Shown here: positions 1 through 9,702 of the stretch, one piece after another
How the letters are laid out: each line of letters opens with the position of its first letter
How positions within the stretch are numbered: the first letter of the stretch is position 1
DNA from: Streptomyces venezuelae
GTDB taxonomy: Bacteria; Actinomycetota; Actinomycetes; Streptomycetales; Streptomycetaceae
DNA length: 64,000 nucleotides
Direction: 5' to 3'
Assembly (NCBI RefSeq): GCF_008642375.1
Contig: NZ_CP029194.1
Location: 1-64,000 of the forward strand
Program-made: the position numbers and the translations under genes
Notes under the pieces: generated by a model
Seen by the model: only the letters and a program-made list of their open reading frames with translations
The model's database searches: none
What the model was told of the DNA's origin: nothing

Positions 1-48
1 TCACCGCCCGCAGCCTCTGAAACACCGTAATCCCGAAGGAGCGCACCC

Positions 49-1230
49 ATGACGGACATGACCAGCAGGATCACCGAAAGCCGTGACGATGCCGGGGTGG
101 TCACCCCTGCCGGTGCGACCGTGCCGGAGGCTGCTGCGGGGCGGGAGCGCCCGGAGCTGTGGAAGGCCATCGAGGAGATGGTCGAGGCCGGGTTCACCGG
201 CGTGACGTTGCGCGTGCACGACGAGCGGGGCGAGTGGGTCGGCAGCTCCGGAACGCGCAGGCTGGGCGAGAGCGCGAAGCCGGCGACGGACGGGTACGTC
301 CGGATAGGCAGCGTCACCAAGACCTTCACCGCGACCGTGATGCTGCGACTGGTGGCCGAGGGCACGGTCGGCCTCGACATCCCGGTGGCCGACTACCTGC
401 CCGAGTTCGCACCGGACCGACGGATCACGGTGCGGATGCTGCTCCAGCACACCAGCGGGGTGTTCAACTTCACCGGCGAGTACTACGACGACGCAACGTT
501 CGCGCCCGGCATCCCCGCCACCACCGCGGGCCGGGAGTGGGTGGACAACCGGTTCAGGACCTACGCCCCGCAGGAGCTGGTCCGCCTGGCGCTGTCCAAG
601 CCGGCCCGGTTCGAGCCGGGGAGCGACTGGAGTTACTCCAACACCAACTACGTACTGGCCCGGCTGGTGATCGAGAAGGTCACCGGTCACTCGCTCGCCG
701 CGGAGATGCAGCGGCTGATCCTGGGGCCGCTCGGACTGTCGGGCACCGTGCTGCCGGACACCAGCCCGGAGATCCCCGAACCGCACGCCCACGCCTACTA
801 CCGGTACGAGGACGGCGGCCGGCAGGAGACCGTGGACGTCACCCGCCAGAACCCCTCCTGGATCGCCACCGGCGGTGACATGATCTCGACCACCCGGGAC
901 CTCCACACCTTCATCTCCGCCCTGGTCAGCGGCAAGCTCCTGCCCGCGCCGCTGCTCGCCGAGATGTGCACGACGCATCCCAAGGCCGGTTACGGCCTGG
1001 GGGTGATGGTGCAGGACGTCGGCGAGGGCGGCGGCACCGTCATCACCCACAACGGCGGCATGGCGGGCCACGCGGCGCTGATGTACAGCACGCCCGACGG
1101 CAGCAGGACCCTGACCGCCGCGGTGAACTACGTGGACGATGCCGCACTGTCCATGGCGGCGGCGTTCCAGCAGGCGACACAGAAGCTCGTCGACGTGGTG
1201 TTCGGCAGCCCCCAGGCCGAATTCGCGTGA
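49..1230 (+). CDS. Serine hydrolase, class C beta-lactamase / D-Ala-D-Ala carboxypeptidase fold
   Basis: 393 aa. The three serine-hydrolase motifs are present in order: SVTK at residues 88-91 (nucleophile Ser88, Lys91), YSN at 196-198 and HNGG at 334-337, the class C equivalent of KTG. Families with this fold cleave beta-lactams, peptidoglycan stem peptides or small esters; the substrate here cannot be read from sequence. No signal peptide is visible, since the first 30 residues are polar, so a cytoplasmic esterase-like role is possible. The ATG is preceded by AAGGAG with good spacing. It is transcribed toward the MarR pair that starts 120 bp downstream. Confidence 0.9.
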   Translation: MTDMTSRITESRDDAGVVTPAGATVPEAAAGRERPELWKAIEEMVEAGFTGVTLRVHDERGEWVGSSGTRRLGESAKPATDGYVRIGSVTKTFTATVMLRLVAEGTVGLDIPVADYLPEFAPDRRITVRMLLQHTSGVFNFTGEYYDDATFAPGIPATTAGREWVDNRFRTYAPQELVRLALSKPARFEPGSDWSYSNTNYVLARLVIEKVTGHSLAAEMQRLILGPLGLSGTVLPDTSPEIPEPHAHAYYRYEDGGRQETVDVTRQNPSWIATGGDMISTTRDLHTFISALVSGKLLPAPLLAEMCTTHPKAGYGLGVMVQDVGEGGGTVITHNGGMAGHAALMYSTPDGSRTLTAAVNYVDDAALSMAAAFQQATQKLVDVVFGSPQAEFA

Positions 1231-1311
1231 GCAGCCGCCTTGTACGGCCCTGTGGCTGATCGCCGGACCTCGAGCGTTCTCCTCACAGGGTGCGCCGCCG
1301 CATCCACCAGA

Positions 1312-1353
1312 AAATAGTAGCCATGAACATGATAGCTATGTACTCTATTCGGC
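1312..1353 (+). promoter_or_regulatory. AT-rich palindromic leader before the MarR gene (candidate operator)
   Basis: A short AT-rich island in otherwise GC-rich DNA lies directly upstream of the MarR start. It contains CATGAACATG and the perfect palindrome ATAGCTAT. Autoregulatory MarR operators commonly look like this; the assignment is inference. Confidence 0.35.
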
Positions 1354-1848
1354 ATGAGCAAGGCTTCACCGGGCCCCACGCCCGGCTTCCTGGTATGGCG
1401 GCTCGCCAACAAGTGGCGCGTCGCGGTCGATCGCGCATTGGCCCCACTGGGCCTCACCCACGCGCAGTACGTACTGGTCGCATCGCTGCACGGCATGCAG
1501 CGCGCCGGAGAGCGGCCCAGCCAGCGCCGACTCGCCGACCACACCGGCCTGGAGGCGCTGTACGTCTCGAAGCTGGCGCGCGCCCTGGAATCGACCGGCC
1601 TGATCGAGCGCACCCGCGATCCCCGCGACCCGCGCGCCGTGCAACTTGCCCTCACCGAGCAGGGCCAGGCCGTCACACGACAGGCCATCACGGTGGTCCA
1701 GGAACTGCTTCAGCAGTTGCTGGAGCCCCTGGGCGGCCTCGACGCCCCCCGAACGCGCGCGTTCACCGACGAGCTGACGACCCTGCTCGACGCACCTCTC
1801 ACTCCATCCGCACCGAACGACGAGAACACTCAAGGAAGAACACCATGA
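1354..1848 (+). CDS. MarR-family transcriptional regulator
   Basis: 164 aa with a MarR winged helix: helix-turn-helix around residues 55-85 (RRLADHTGLEALYVSKLARA) and the wing motif RTRDPRDPRAVQLALTEQG around 90-108. Such dimeric repressors usually respond to small phenolic or oxidising ligands. The stop codon overlaps the next start as ATGA, so the two genes are translationally coupled. The upstream AT-rich palindromes may be its operator. The ligand and regulon are unknown. Confidence 0.88.
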   Translation: MSKASPGPTPGFLVWRLANKWRVAVDRALAPLGLTHAQYVLVASLHGMQRAGERPSQRRLADHTGLEALYVSKLARALESTGLIERTRDPRDPRAVQLALTEQGQAVTRQAITVVQELLQQLLEPLGGLDAPRTRAFTDELTTLLDAPLTPSAPNDENTQGRTP

Positions 1849-2300
1849 CCGTCACTGCAACCACCACCGCACCCGTCGCCGACGCCCGCGCCCTCGGCCT
1901 GGCCCACTACGCCGCCCGCGGCGTCCTGGAGCACGTCCTGGCCCGGCATGGCTTCACCTTCCAGCAGCAGGTCACCCTGCGCGCCGCCATCAACGCCGAC
2001 GCCCCGCAGACTGCGGACGATCTCGTCACCCAGATCCAGGGCTCCCTCAAGTCCGATCCGGCCGACATCCGCACCACTCTCGACGAGCTGCTGGCCAAGC
2101 AGCTGCTCGTCGCAGACGGCGCGCACGTTCACCCCACGGATGCGGGGCGCAAGGCGCTCGCCGCCGCCAGCGCGGAGACCGCCCCCATATCCAACCGCGT
2201 CTGGGACGGGATACCCGCCGACGACCTGGCCGCCGCTGGCCGTGTCCTCGCCCTGGTCACCACGCGCGCCAACGCGGAACTCGCGGCCCTGACCGCCTGA
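1845..2300 (+). CDS. MarR-like winged-helix partner protein
   Basis: 151 aa starting at the ATG that overlaps the MarR stop by 4 bases. A longer reading frame extends upstream, but that part is only the MarR gene read out of frame. The middle looks like a winged helix: helices around 30-75, then LVADGAHVHPTDAGRKAL at about 88-105, resembling the MarR beta-wing. It lacks a typical MarR dimerisation N-terminus. Coupling to the MarR gene suggests a paired regulator or heteromeric partner. No specific function is recognised. Confidence 0.75.
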   Translation: MTVTATTTAPVADARALGLAHYAARGVLEHVLARHGFTFQQQVTLRAAINADAPQTADDLVTQIQGSLKSDPADIRTTLDELLAKQLLVADGAHVHPTDAGRKALAAASAETAPISNRVWDGIPADDLAAAGRVLALVTTRANAELAALTA

Positions 2301-2771
2301 CCGAGCCCATGAGGGCAATGCTCAACCGTCGGTCCCCGAACGCGCGCGACACGCTCGTGCGAGACCGCCGGGGCCACAGAGCCGTCACCGCCGGCCGGAT
2401 CCGCAGTCCCTGGCCCTGACCGAGAACGCGGTCAAGGCGAGCATGCCGTAGACCAGCCGCGTCCCTGAACTGCTGGCCCTTGGCGTCTGGGCCGATGCTG
2501 TGGACCGTACGCCACCCGAAAGCCGCTGTGCCCGGACCATGCGGCTCGGGTGTCTCACCGAAGGACTCACACCGAAGGACTCAAGTACGGCAGCGCTGCA
2601 GTCGGGGCGGACCACACGGACCCGGGCTTCCATGAAGGGCCGGATCACGGAGTACGCAGCGCCAAGCACGGCCCCCCTGTCGGTATACACATGAACCTGC
2701 ACAGCCGGTACGGACGTACGAGCTCACCTTCCGGTAGGCCTGATCAGGAGAACTGGAGGAGGGCTGTTGCG
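2301..2771. other. Intergenic stretch without a recognisable gene
   Basis: About 470 bp between the MarR pair and the Fic pseudogene. Short open frames exist, but none shows convincing codon bias or a known motif. A tandem partial repeat (caccgaaggactcacaccg) lies near 2558-2582. Confidence 0.5.
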
Positions 2772-3406
2772 TCAGCGAGGGAATCTGGTGGCCCGTTGGT
2801 GGGTCGAGCGGATGAGGACGAAGACCAGAGCAGCCAGGTCTGCCGCCCCGGCGTCATCGTCCGCGTAGCGCGTGGTCTGCAAGGGGCCGACCCGGTCCAA
2901 TCGGACTCCCTCCAGCTCCAGGATGTAGGCCAGGGTGAGCATGGCCAGGCGGGCGTTGCCATCCGGGAAGAGGTGGAAGAACGCCACGTCCAGGTAGGCC
3001 CTGGCCGCCCGGGAGGCCAGGGGGACTCGCGCGTCGGCGCTGTCGCGCAGACAGTGCTCGAAGTCGCGCTTGGTGCGTGACGTCAGGGCGTAGCGTTCCC
3101 GGCCGCCCTTGGCGAAGGCGTCGCCTTGTCGGAACTGCACTCCAGACATGCCGAGGACGAGCTGCTGCCATCCGGTCAGAAGCGGGCAGGTGAGAGAGAA
3201 CCTATGAGAAGCGTCTGTGCGCGACTGAGCCAGCACCCCGAGCAATCGCCGGCCTCGACGAGGTCCGCGGAACGGCCCCCTGCCCCGCACCAGGTGGTGA
3301 GGCCGTCCACGATGGGCTCGACCGTGGCCGGCACCTCACCGGCCGCGGAAGTCCAGTCGATCTGGTTCCTGATCTGGACCCAGGCGGCCGAGGCGTCAGC
3401 GTTCAC
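2772..3406 (-). pseudogene. Fic/Doc-family protein, frameshifted
   Basis: Two frames on the minus strand together make one Fic protein. The N-terminal frame starts at a GTG at 3406 and runs through ADLVEAG. The reading then continues one base out of phase as RLLGVLAQSRTDASH, with the shift near 3250; GAGGCCGG-CGATTG reads correctly if one base is restored. The C-terminal part carries the Fic signature HLFPDGNARLA, close to HxFxDGNGR but with Ala for the second Gly. Fic enzymes AMPylate target proteins and often act as toxins. It lies 16 bp after the gene at 3425-4108, so the two formed one operon. Confidence 0.75.
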
Positions 3407-3424
3407 GGCAAGGCTGCGCTCCGG

Positions 3425-4108
3425 TCACATCTGCGGCGAGGTCCTCTCCCACCGTGTCGATGAGGTCCGCGACGGCGCGGTCCAGCTCTTGAACCGTCCG
3501 CCGATTGCGGTGTCGACCGCGTCTTTCGCGTCATGCGCCTCCACGCCCTTGGAGGAGAGGAACCACGCCAGAACCGTGTGACAGAGTCCGTACCAGCCAC
3601 ACTCGGCACCCGTGCGGTCCATGACCACCCTCACGAGACGGGTGGCCGCCCGCTCCAGGTGCCAGCTGCGATCCTCGGCATTCGCTCCGGTGGGTGGAGC
3701 CAACCCCTCGAACCGCTCCGCCAACTCCTCCAGCCAGTCGCGCCACTCCAGCAGCGACGCGACCACCTTGGCGGCCGTTGCTACGGGCCCGCCTATGGAG
3801 TGGGCGGTGCAGCACCAGTGGGTGACGACGCCACCGCCGCCGCCCTCGTCGACCGCTCAGTGCCATCCACAGGCCCACCGGCCGTATCGGGCGGCCAGGA
3901 GCGCCGTGACCTCGGTGGTGGAGCGATGCCTCTCTTCCCACCCGGCATCGTCAGTAGGCACCATCGAGGCGATCACCGTAGCGATCTCGGATGCCTCCGC
4001 TTCGCCCCAGGCGAAGGCGATGCGGTCGGGATCGACGGCAGACCACGGCAGCCGGGCCGGAGCGAGCCTCGAAGTTGTTAGCCGTGGTGTTCCTCCAGAA
4101 CCAGGCAC
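3425..4108 (-). pseudogene. Hypothetical gene stopped by one in-frame TGA, upstream of fic
   Basis: Two open segments, 3857-4108 and 3425-3766, lie in the same minus-strand frame. They are separated only by a TGA at 3857-3859, between GRWACGWH and AVDEGGGGG, and the frame stays open afterwards with coding-like composition (THWCCTAHSIGGPVATAA). A TGG-to-TGA change would explain it. The composite protein would be about 227 aa and rich in Trp. The function is not recognised. Its position just before fic suggests an antitoxin or fic-partner role, but that rests on position only. Confidence 0.65.
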
Positions 4109-4322
4109 GCTAGGACAACCGGGCGATCATGCCAAAGGCTCGTAGCCTCGGCACGTAAATTCGGGCGCACCCATTTCCCATCAGGGCACCCAGCGCGACA
4201 CTGCCTGGCCATCTGCTCCGCCCGATACGGCAGTCGACCGGGCACGTTCACGCTCGCCGGCTCTGTCGCTGGTCTTGTGACTGTCTGGCCGGTGGCAAGG
4301 GAGCGTCGTGCGGATCGGTGGG

Positions 4323-5084
4323 TCAGTAGCGGTGGTTGGGCCAGTGCGGGTCCTCCCAGCGGTCGGGTCCGGTGACGCCGAGGAGCCGTATCCGGTGGAG
4401 GAGGTCCTCCGGTGCACCATGGGCACGAAGACGGGCAGGCGCGTGGCGGACAAGCCACGCAGTCAGTTCGGCGCGCATCTCTTCCTCGCCCTCCCAAGCA
4501 CTCCAGGGAAGCCGGTCACCGAGCAGGTCGTACTCCCAGTGGTCCGCCGCCTCGGCCAGGTGCCCGTCTGCGACAGGGTCACTCAGCGCTTCCCAGGCCT
4601 CGAGCCACGGGCTGAGGGTGCCCGAGGCCTCGGCACTCAGGACAAGGAGGTCGTACGCCGGCACGGTGGGATCCGGATCGGTGAGGGTGTCCGCCCACCA
4701 GGCCCGAAGGAACTCCTCCACTGCGGCGGTCTGCTCGGCGGGCCACTCCTGCCAGTTGCCAAGCGCGAACGCAAGCCCGACCCGTTCCATACCGAAGTGA
4801 GGTTCGATGAGGCCGCTGACGAGAGCTGAGGCGAACTGAGGCAGGATCCGGCGCAGCACCGAGGCCCGGTCGGTCCAGTCGGTGGCCTGCCACGTGCGCC
4901 GCAGGAGATCAGGGTCCAGTTCCACGTCCGCCACCTTGAGCCGCGCGAGCTCCTCGGCGCTACCCCAATGGCACTCGCAGTTGAACTCCTCGGGGTGAGC
5001 GGTCATCCCGCGGAAGGTGACGGCCAAGCCGTCCAACGCGGCATCGAGCCGAAGGCGCGCACGAGGTGGACCGAGGTTTGTCAC
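4323..5084 (-). CDS. Conserved hypothetical protein, 253 aa
   Basis: Intact open frame with strong GC third-position bias. The protein is acidic and Trp-rich (WQATDWTDRASVLRRILPQF, LRAWWADTLTDPDPTVP), predicted soluble, with no signal peptide or membrane segment. A helical body with several WxxW patterns is all that can be seen. No catalytic motif is recognised. It is a monocistronic minus-strand gene; 742 bp of non-coding DNA lie upstream. Confidence 0.7.
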   Translation of the reverse strand: MTNLGPPRARLRLDAALDGLAVTFRGMTAHPEEFNCECHWGSAEELARLKVADVELDPDLLRRTWQATDWTDRASVLRRILPQFASALVSGLIEPHFGMERVGLAFALGNWQEWPAEQTAAVEEFLRAWWADTLTDPDPTVPAYDLLVLSAEASGTLSPWLEAWEALSDPVADGHLAEAADHWEYDLLGDRLPWSAWEGEEEMRAELTAWLVRHAPARLRAHGAPEDLLHRIRLLGVTGPDRWEDPHWPNHRY

Positions 5085-5826
5085 AGGCGTTCACCCTCTG
5101 GGAACTCCGGCAGCTTCCGCCGGCCGAAGATCACCAACCTACCGGGGCAGGGTTCCCCCTGTCATCACAATGACCACCTCTCGGCTCCCGCAACGCTCCC
5201 GCTCACCCAGAGACAAGTCACAAGATCAGCGACAGGGCCCCTGCACTTGCACGCGGGTGAGCACTTCGAGGAGTACACCGACACCCGGTCCACCCATCCG
5301 CCATCGGGCACCATCTCGCACTATTCGATCTTGCGCGGGGCAGCGTCCCACCGACAAGGGCATCACATGTCGCCATGAACACAACACCTCCGAATCACGC
5401 CCTCGTCGAAACAGGTTGGCACAAGACTCCGGCCGCGACGCCGACACAGGCTGTCACCATCGTGATCGACCGTCTGCCCCCCAACTACGGACCTGCTGCC
5501 ACCCAAAAGGAACTCGCCACTCACGACGCCGCGCTGCCCGCAAGCCCCGAGACCCGAGACCTGAGACCCGAGACCTCAACCGCCACACGAACTGATCCGG
5601 GGCCAACCGTCACGGCCAGATTCCAGCGAGCAACCCCCAGCCCACAAACAACCCCGACCACTCGAACGTCGATGACACACGCCCAATCATCAATGACACA
5701 GAACAGTGCCGGAGCGCGCCAAGTGTCACCTGACCGTGCTGCCTGTCACCACTACAGCCGACCCATGACCGCCGTCGCAGCAGGACGACGAGCCCACCGC
5801 CCGAGCAGCCCCAGAGCCCGCTCCCC
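5085..5826. other. Non-coding region with low-complexity repeats
   Basis: No gene is convincing here. Open frames on the plus strand use codons unlike neighbouring genes (many A/T third positions). A short direct repeat of GAGACCCGAGACCT occurs near 5549-5578. The segment probably represents degraded sequence upstream of the sulfotransferase relic. Confidence 0.45.
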
Positions 5827-6578
5827 TCACGCGCAGCCACGCTCGAGTACGTGCCGGTTGACAGGCAACAGGCAACAGGATACGCCTCGGCAAGTACCGT
5901 CCAGCATGGTCTGCGCCACGGTCAGCCAGCCGATGACCGGCTCCACTCCGAGGAAATCCGCCAGGCGCGACACTTCCCTGCTCGCGTGGACCAGCAGCCC
6001 CTCACAGACCAGAGCGATCCACATCGATGCGGGAATCCCCTCCAGGTGGGCGATACCTTCCGTGACCAGGCGGGACCACAGCTCGCCGAACGCAGTGAGC
6101 GGGATGTCGCGGTCCCACACCAGTGCAGGATCAAACCGGTCGGCGAGCAGCGGGGCCAGGTCAGGCGGAAGGGTCCGCACGTGTTCTTCGGTGAGTTCGC
6201 AGAGCCGACCGACGCCGCAGGGTTCGAGGATCTCACGCTGGAGCAGGATCGTTCGGTAGCCGGGATGCCGACTCATGGACAGGGCGCAGTCAGGGCCGAA
6301 ATCGGCCAGGTGAACGAACTGTGCCTCGGGGAAGAGCCGACGCAGACGGGGGATCCATTCAGTGGAGTAGCCCGACCGTTCCACGACGGCTGTGCGACCG
6401 AACCGTTCGCACAGCACCCCGAACAGACCGCGGTAGTGGTCGGCCGCGTAGCGCGGGGGCCACCGGAGAGGCGAGCAGCTCGTTGAGGCTGAGTACGTCG
6501 GGGTGGAGGTTGATCACGCGGGACAGGGCGGTCGACCCACTGCGTCCTGTTCCCACGATGAACGTCAAACGGGCGCAC
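5827..6578 (-). pseudogene. Sulfotransferase-family protein, frameshifted and 3'-truncated
   Basis: The N-terminal frame encodes LTFIVGTGRSGSTALSRVIN, a P-loop-like 5'-phosphosulfate-binding motif typical of PAPS sulfotransferases, then LHPDVLSLNELLAS. The reading continues in another frame near 6470 (RYAADHYRGLFGVLCERFGR) into the 5827-6417 open frame, which holds SMSRHPGYRTIL and a helical C-terminus. A GTG near 6578, with AAGGGGAG upstream, is the likely original start, but even that needs a small shift to reach the P-loop. The last 20 residues look unrelated to the family, so the 3' end is also damaged. Confidence 0.65.
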
Positions 6579-6624
6579 GATCTCCCCTTCGACCAGGTGA
6601 TCGCACGATAGTGGAACGTGACAG

Positions 6625-6669
6625 GAGAGCGGTCGCAGATCCCGAGAGCGGTCGCAGACCCCGAGAGCG
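6625..6669. repeat. 19-bp tandem repeat, about 2.4 copies
   Basis: The unit GAGAGCGGTCGCAGAtCCC is repeated head to tail upstream of the sulfotransferase relic. It could be replication slippage or a regulator-binding array; nothing else identifies it. Confidence 0.6.
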
Positions 6670-7074
6670 CCCGCCAGACGACCGACGCAAGACGTGAAGG
6701 CGACGGCAGCCGCCAGCCACGTGACCTACATAGCGCAGGTGACAGGAGACTGAGGACTCCCTCCAGGTGACAACTGCCTTGCAAAGGCAGTGACAACCGT
6801 CCTGCTTCAGACGGCCCCTTCCCCCAGGGCCCGCGGGCGGTCTGGTGACAGCTACCGCGCTTCGGCACACGTGTGACTGAGCGTTTCAGTTGGCCCCTGA
6901 GCGTTGCACTTGCCCGGCTGAGCGTGGGGGTTGGCTCGGACCGTTCGTGGGTGGCGCTCCGCTGATCTGATCGGCTGCAGCGCCATGGGTTTTCTCGTTG
7001 CTCCACAGCGTGGCCGATGAGGTTGCGGCTCCCTGACAGTCCAAGCTCGTGACACCCCAGGAAAGGACACCGCC

Positions 7075-7680
7075 ATGTCGGAGCTTCTCGTCGACTTCAT
7101 CACTTCGCTCGACGGCCACGCCTCGGGAGAGGGCTGGCCCGGGTTCTGGGGCCTCGAGGGCCCGGAGTACCTCGCATGGCTCGGCCAGCAGCCCGAGGCC
7201 ACCTACCTGATGGGAGCGAACACCTACCGCCTGATGTCGGGCTTCGCTGCAGGCGAGGTCCCGGATGGCCAGGACGAGTTCAGGCCCGAGGAAGAGGCGT
7301 CCGTCGACGAACTCACGCGAGCGTCCAAGGTGGTGTTCTCCTCCTCACTCGACGAGCCACTGACGTGGGCCAACTCCACGCTCGTCCGCGACGACGCCGT
7401 CGAGGCTGTCCGCGCCATGAAGTCGAGTGGCTCGGGGCTCCTCAGCACGATCGGCAGCCTCAGCCTGTGCCGGTCCCTGCTGCGAGCCGGACTCGTCGAC
7501 CGCTTCCGGGTCGTGATGTTCCCGGTGATCACCGGGGCCACGGGCGAGGAGCGCATCTACGACGGCTATCCGGACGTTGCCCTCGAAATGATCGAGCACC
7601 GCACCTTCGACGGCCGGATCCAGCTGGTCGAGTACAAGCCCCGCGTGCTTGAGCACCCGCCGCTCGGCATCCCTGCGTGA
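7075..7680 (+). CDS. Dihydrofolate reductase-family protein (RibD C-terminal-like)
   Basis: 201 aa. It begins with LLVDFITSLDGHASG, the first strand and loop of the RibD/DHFR fold. It continues with YLMGANTYRLM (cofactor-binding helix), STIGSLSLCRSLLRAGLVD and a VMFPVITGATGEERI segment, all standard for the actinobacterial RibD_C family. Members are NADPH-dependent reductases or stress-related homologues of uncertain substrate. A GGAAAGGAC motif 8 bases before the ATG is a good ribosome-binding site. No neighbour suggests a pathway. Confidence 0.88.
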   Translation: MSELLVDFITSLDGHASGEGWPGFWGLEGPEYLAWLGQQPEATYLMGANTYRLMSGFAAGEVPDGQDEFRPEEEASVDELTRASKVVFSSSLDEPLTWANSTLVRDDAVEAVRAMKSSGSGLLSTIGSLSLCRSLLRAGLVDRFRVVMFPVITGATGEERIYDGYPDVALEMIEHRTFDGRIQLVEYKPRVLEHPPLGIPA

Positions 7681-7931
7681 CCGCCGCCCCGTCCGCCGGT
7701 CTGGACGGCCGCCAGGCCGGCGCCGGCGGGTGCGGAGCAAGATCTCGCAGGCGGCCGGCCAACGTCGGGACGCCCGGTCCACCTGGCTCCCGAGCCGTCG
7801 CATGTCAGCCCATGTACGTCGTCCCAGGCCTCCCAGGTCTCCCAGGCCGCGGGCGAGCGAGACCGAGCCGGCTGTCTGCGGGAGGGTGAGCCAGGTCCAA
7901 AGCTCGCCACCACGGCGGGAGCGAGGAGCAG

Positions 7932-8422
7932 TTGAGGAACGTCTGGAACGCGAAGGCGCAGATGCCTTTCCAGTGCCAAGCGCTCTTCCCCGGGCGGCTG
8001 CGTGCTCCCGACCGAGTGGCACTCGCCGGCGTCATGTACGTGCTGCGGACCGGCGTCGCATGGCGTGATGTCCCCGCGGCGACGGTGGGCTGCTCCGGGG
8101 TGACGGCCTGGCGTCGGCTGCGGGACTGGGCCGAGGCCGGCGTCTGGCCGCGCCCTGCACGCCGCCTTGCAGACCGAACTTCGCCGCGCCGGGCTGCTGG
8201 ACCTTGACGACTGCTCCGTAGACGGCTCGCACATCCCGGCCCTCAAAGAGGAGATCATGTCGGACCCTCCCCCGTCGACCGGGCCCGCCCCGGCTCCAAG
8301 CACCACCTGATCGCCGACCGCAACGGAACCCCGCTCGCCGTCACTCTCACCGGCGACAACCGGCACGACGTGACCCAGCTCCTGCCGCTTCTCGACGCCG
8401 TCCCGTCGATCCGGGGTTTGAC
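7932..8422 (+). pseudogene. IS5-family transposase relic
   Basis: The first frame gives GRLRAPDRVALAGVMYVLRTGVAWRDVP followed by GCSGVTAWRRLRDW, the N-terminal region of IS5-type transposases. The reading then shifts frame near 8150 (LHAALQTELRRAGLLDLDDCSVDGSHI) and again into KHHLIADRNGTPLAV and NRHDVTQLLPLLDA. The protein breaks off near 8420, so the C-terminal catalytic part is missing. The fragment cannot be active. Confidence 0.75.
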
Positions 8423-8721
8423 ACCAGGCCCAGCGCGCATGCGTGAGCCAGAGCTCGCCCAAAGCACCTTGCCGGGCCGGCGGGTGGCCGATCCCGCGCA
8501 CGTGCGGAACGTGAGGCCGGCTCTGGAAATGCGCACCCGTCCTGTGGACGACCCTCACAAGCAAACGGGCAGGCCGGACACCACGCAGGTCCTGATCCGC
8601 TGTCGCCGCGAACCGCGCCGTCCCGCCGGCCGCCGTACCTCAAGCCCTACGAGCTTGAACGGCGTCGACCCCGTCGCCTTCGGAGTGACTGGTCACGCGC
8701 GCACTCATGCATAGCGACTCA
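8423..8721. other. Junction DNA after the IS5 relic
   Basis: No gene could be identified. The sequence changes abruptly after the transposase fragment, as expected for a deletion end point. Confidence 0.4.
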
Positions 8722-9564
8722 TCAGGGACGTTCGTAGTACTGGAGGATGCCGCCCGCGGAGAAACAGAGGGCACCGGTGAGGGTGCCCCAGTCGGCGATG
8801 TCGGCGTTGATCAGGCTGCCGGTGGCGGGGCGGGTGTACGCGGCGAGTGCCGAGACCATGAAGAGGACGGAGCCCAGCTGGTTCACGGCGACGATCCACC
8901 AGCCGAGGTCGCGCTGTCGGATGCACGGCCGGCCGTGGCAGATCTCGGCGAACGCGAGGTGGCCGGAGATCAGGAAGAGCACGCAGCCGATCACATCGGG
9001 TGCCCAGATCAGCCGGTTGACCTGCTGGGTGGTCAGGCCCTGGAGGAAGGAATCGAGCAGGTCGACGGCGAACACCAGGGTGCCCGCGAACAGGACGAAG
9101 GCGCTCAGCCAGTCGACACGCATCGGCTCATAGCTCCACCACCGCCACCCTCGGGCAACGAGGGTGCCGTCCCCTCCGGGCACGTGCCGCGGGGCGTTGA
9201 TGACCTGGAGCAGGGAGACGTAGCCGCCCGTGTTGAAGAACAGACCGCCGGCGAAGTAGATCGAGGCACAGGTGGTGGCGTCGCCGGAGCCGAACTGGGC
9301 CACGGCGGCGCCGGCCGCGAAGAGCGCTCCGCCGATCACGAAGGCGGTGGCGGCCACGGCGTTGAGCCTGCGGAGCCGGCCGAGGGCGGTGTCGTCGGCT
9401 CTGGCATCACGGGCGCCGGCCGCGCCGGGCGGACGGACCGCGATGAGGCCTCGGCGCCGGGCGGGCCGGGATTCCCAGACGGCCGTGCCGCCGCCGGGCG
9501 GCTGCCAGGTGAGGCGGGTCGTGAACGGTCCTGTGCCTTCGGCGCGTTGATCGGGCTGTCCCAC
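8722..9564 (-). CDS. Six-helix integral membrane protein of unknown function
   Basis: 280 aa from a GTG start. After a charged N-terminal tail of about 65 residues there are six hydrophobic segments (for example NAVAATAFVIGGALFAAGAA, WLSAFVLFAGTLVFAVDLL and WWIVAVNQLGSVLFMVSALA). The pattern resembles the YrhK-like membrane proteins of actinobacteria, but the match is not secure. No transport or catalytic motif is visible. Pieces of a close homologue reappear shuffled at 40175-40360. Confidence 0.75.
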   Translation of the reverse strand: MGQPDQRAEGTGPFTTRLTWQPPGGGTAVWESRPARRRGLIAVRPPGAAGARDARADDTALGRLRRLNAVAATAFVIGGALFAAGAAVAQFGSGDATTCASIYFAGGLFFNTGGYVSLLQVINAPRHVPGGDGTLVARGWRWWSYEPMRVDWLSAFVLFAGTLVFAVDLLDSFLQGLTTQQVNRLIWAPDVIGCVLFLISGHLAFAEICHGRPCIRQRDLGWWIVAVNQLGSVLFMVSALAAYTRPATGSLINADIADWGTLTGALCFSAGGILQYYERP

Positions 9565-9702
9565 AGGCCGAGGCTAGACGTCGTGCCCGTCGTCGGCCGA
9601 GCGCAACACCGCCGGTGAGGCGGACAGCGCCTCGCGAGTGCGGCGGGCCGCCGACACCGACGAGGGCGGGCGCGACCTCGTCGGTGTCGGGTCATGGGGC
9701 CG

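Noticed and set aside
5375..6259. A 294-codon plus-strand frame
   Set aside because: Codon use is unlike Streptomyces genes, and it crosses the sulfotransferase relic on the other strand.
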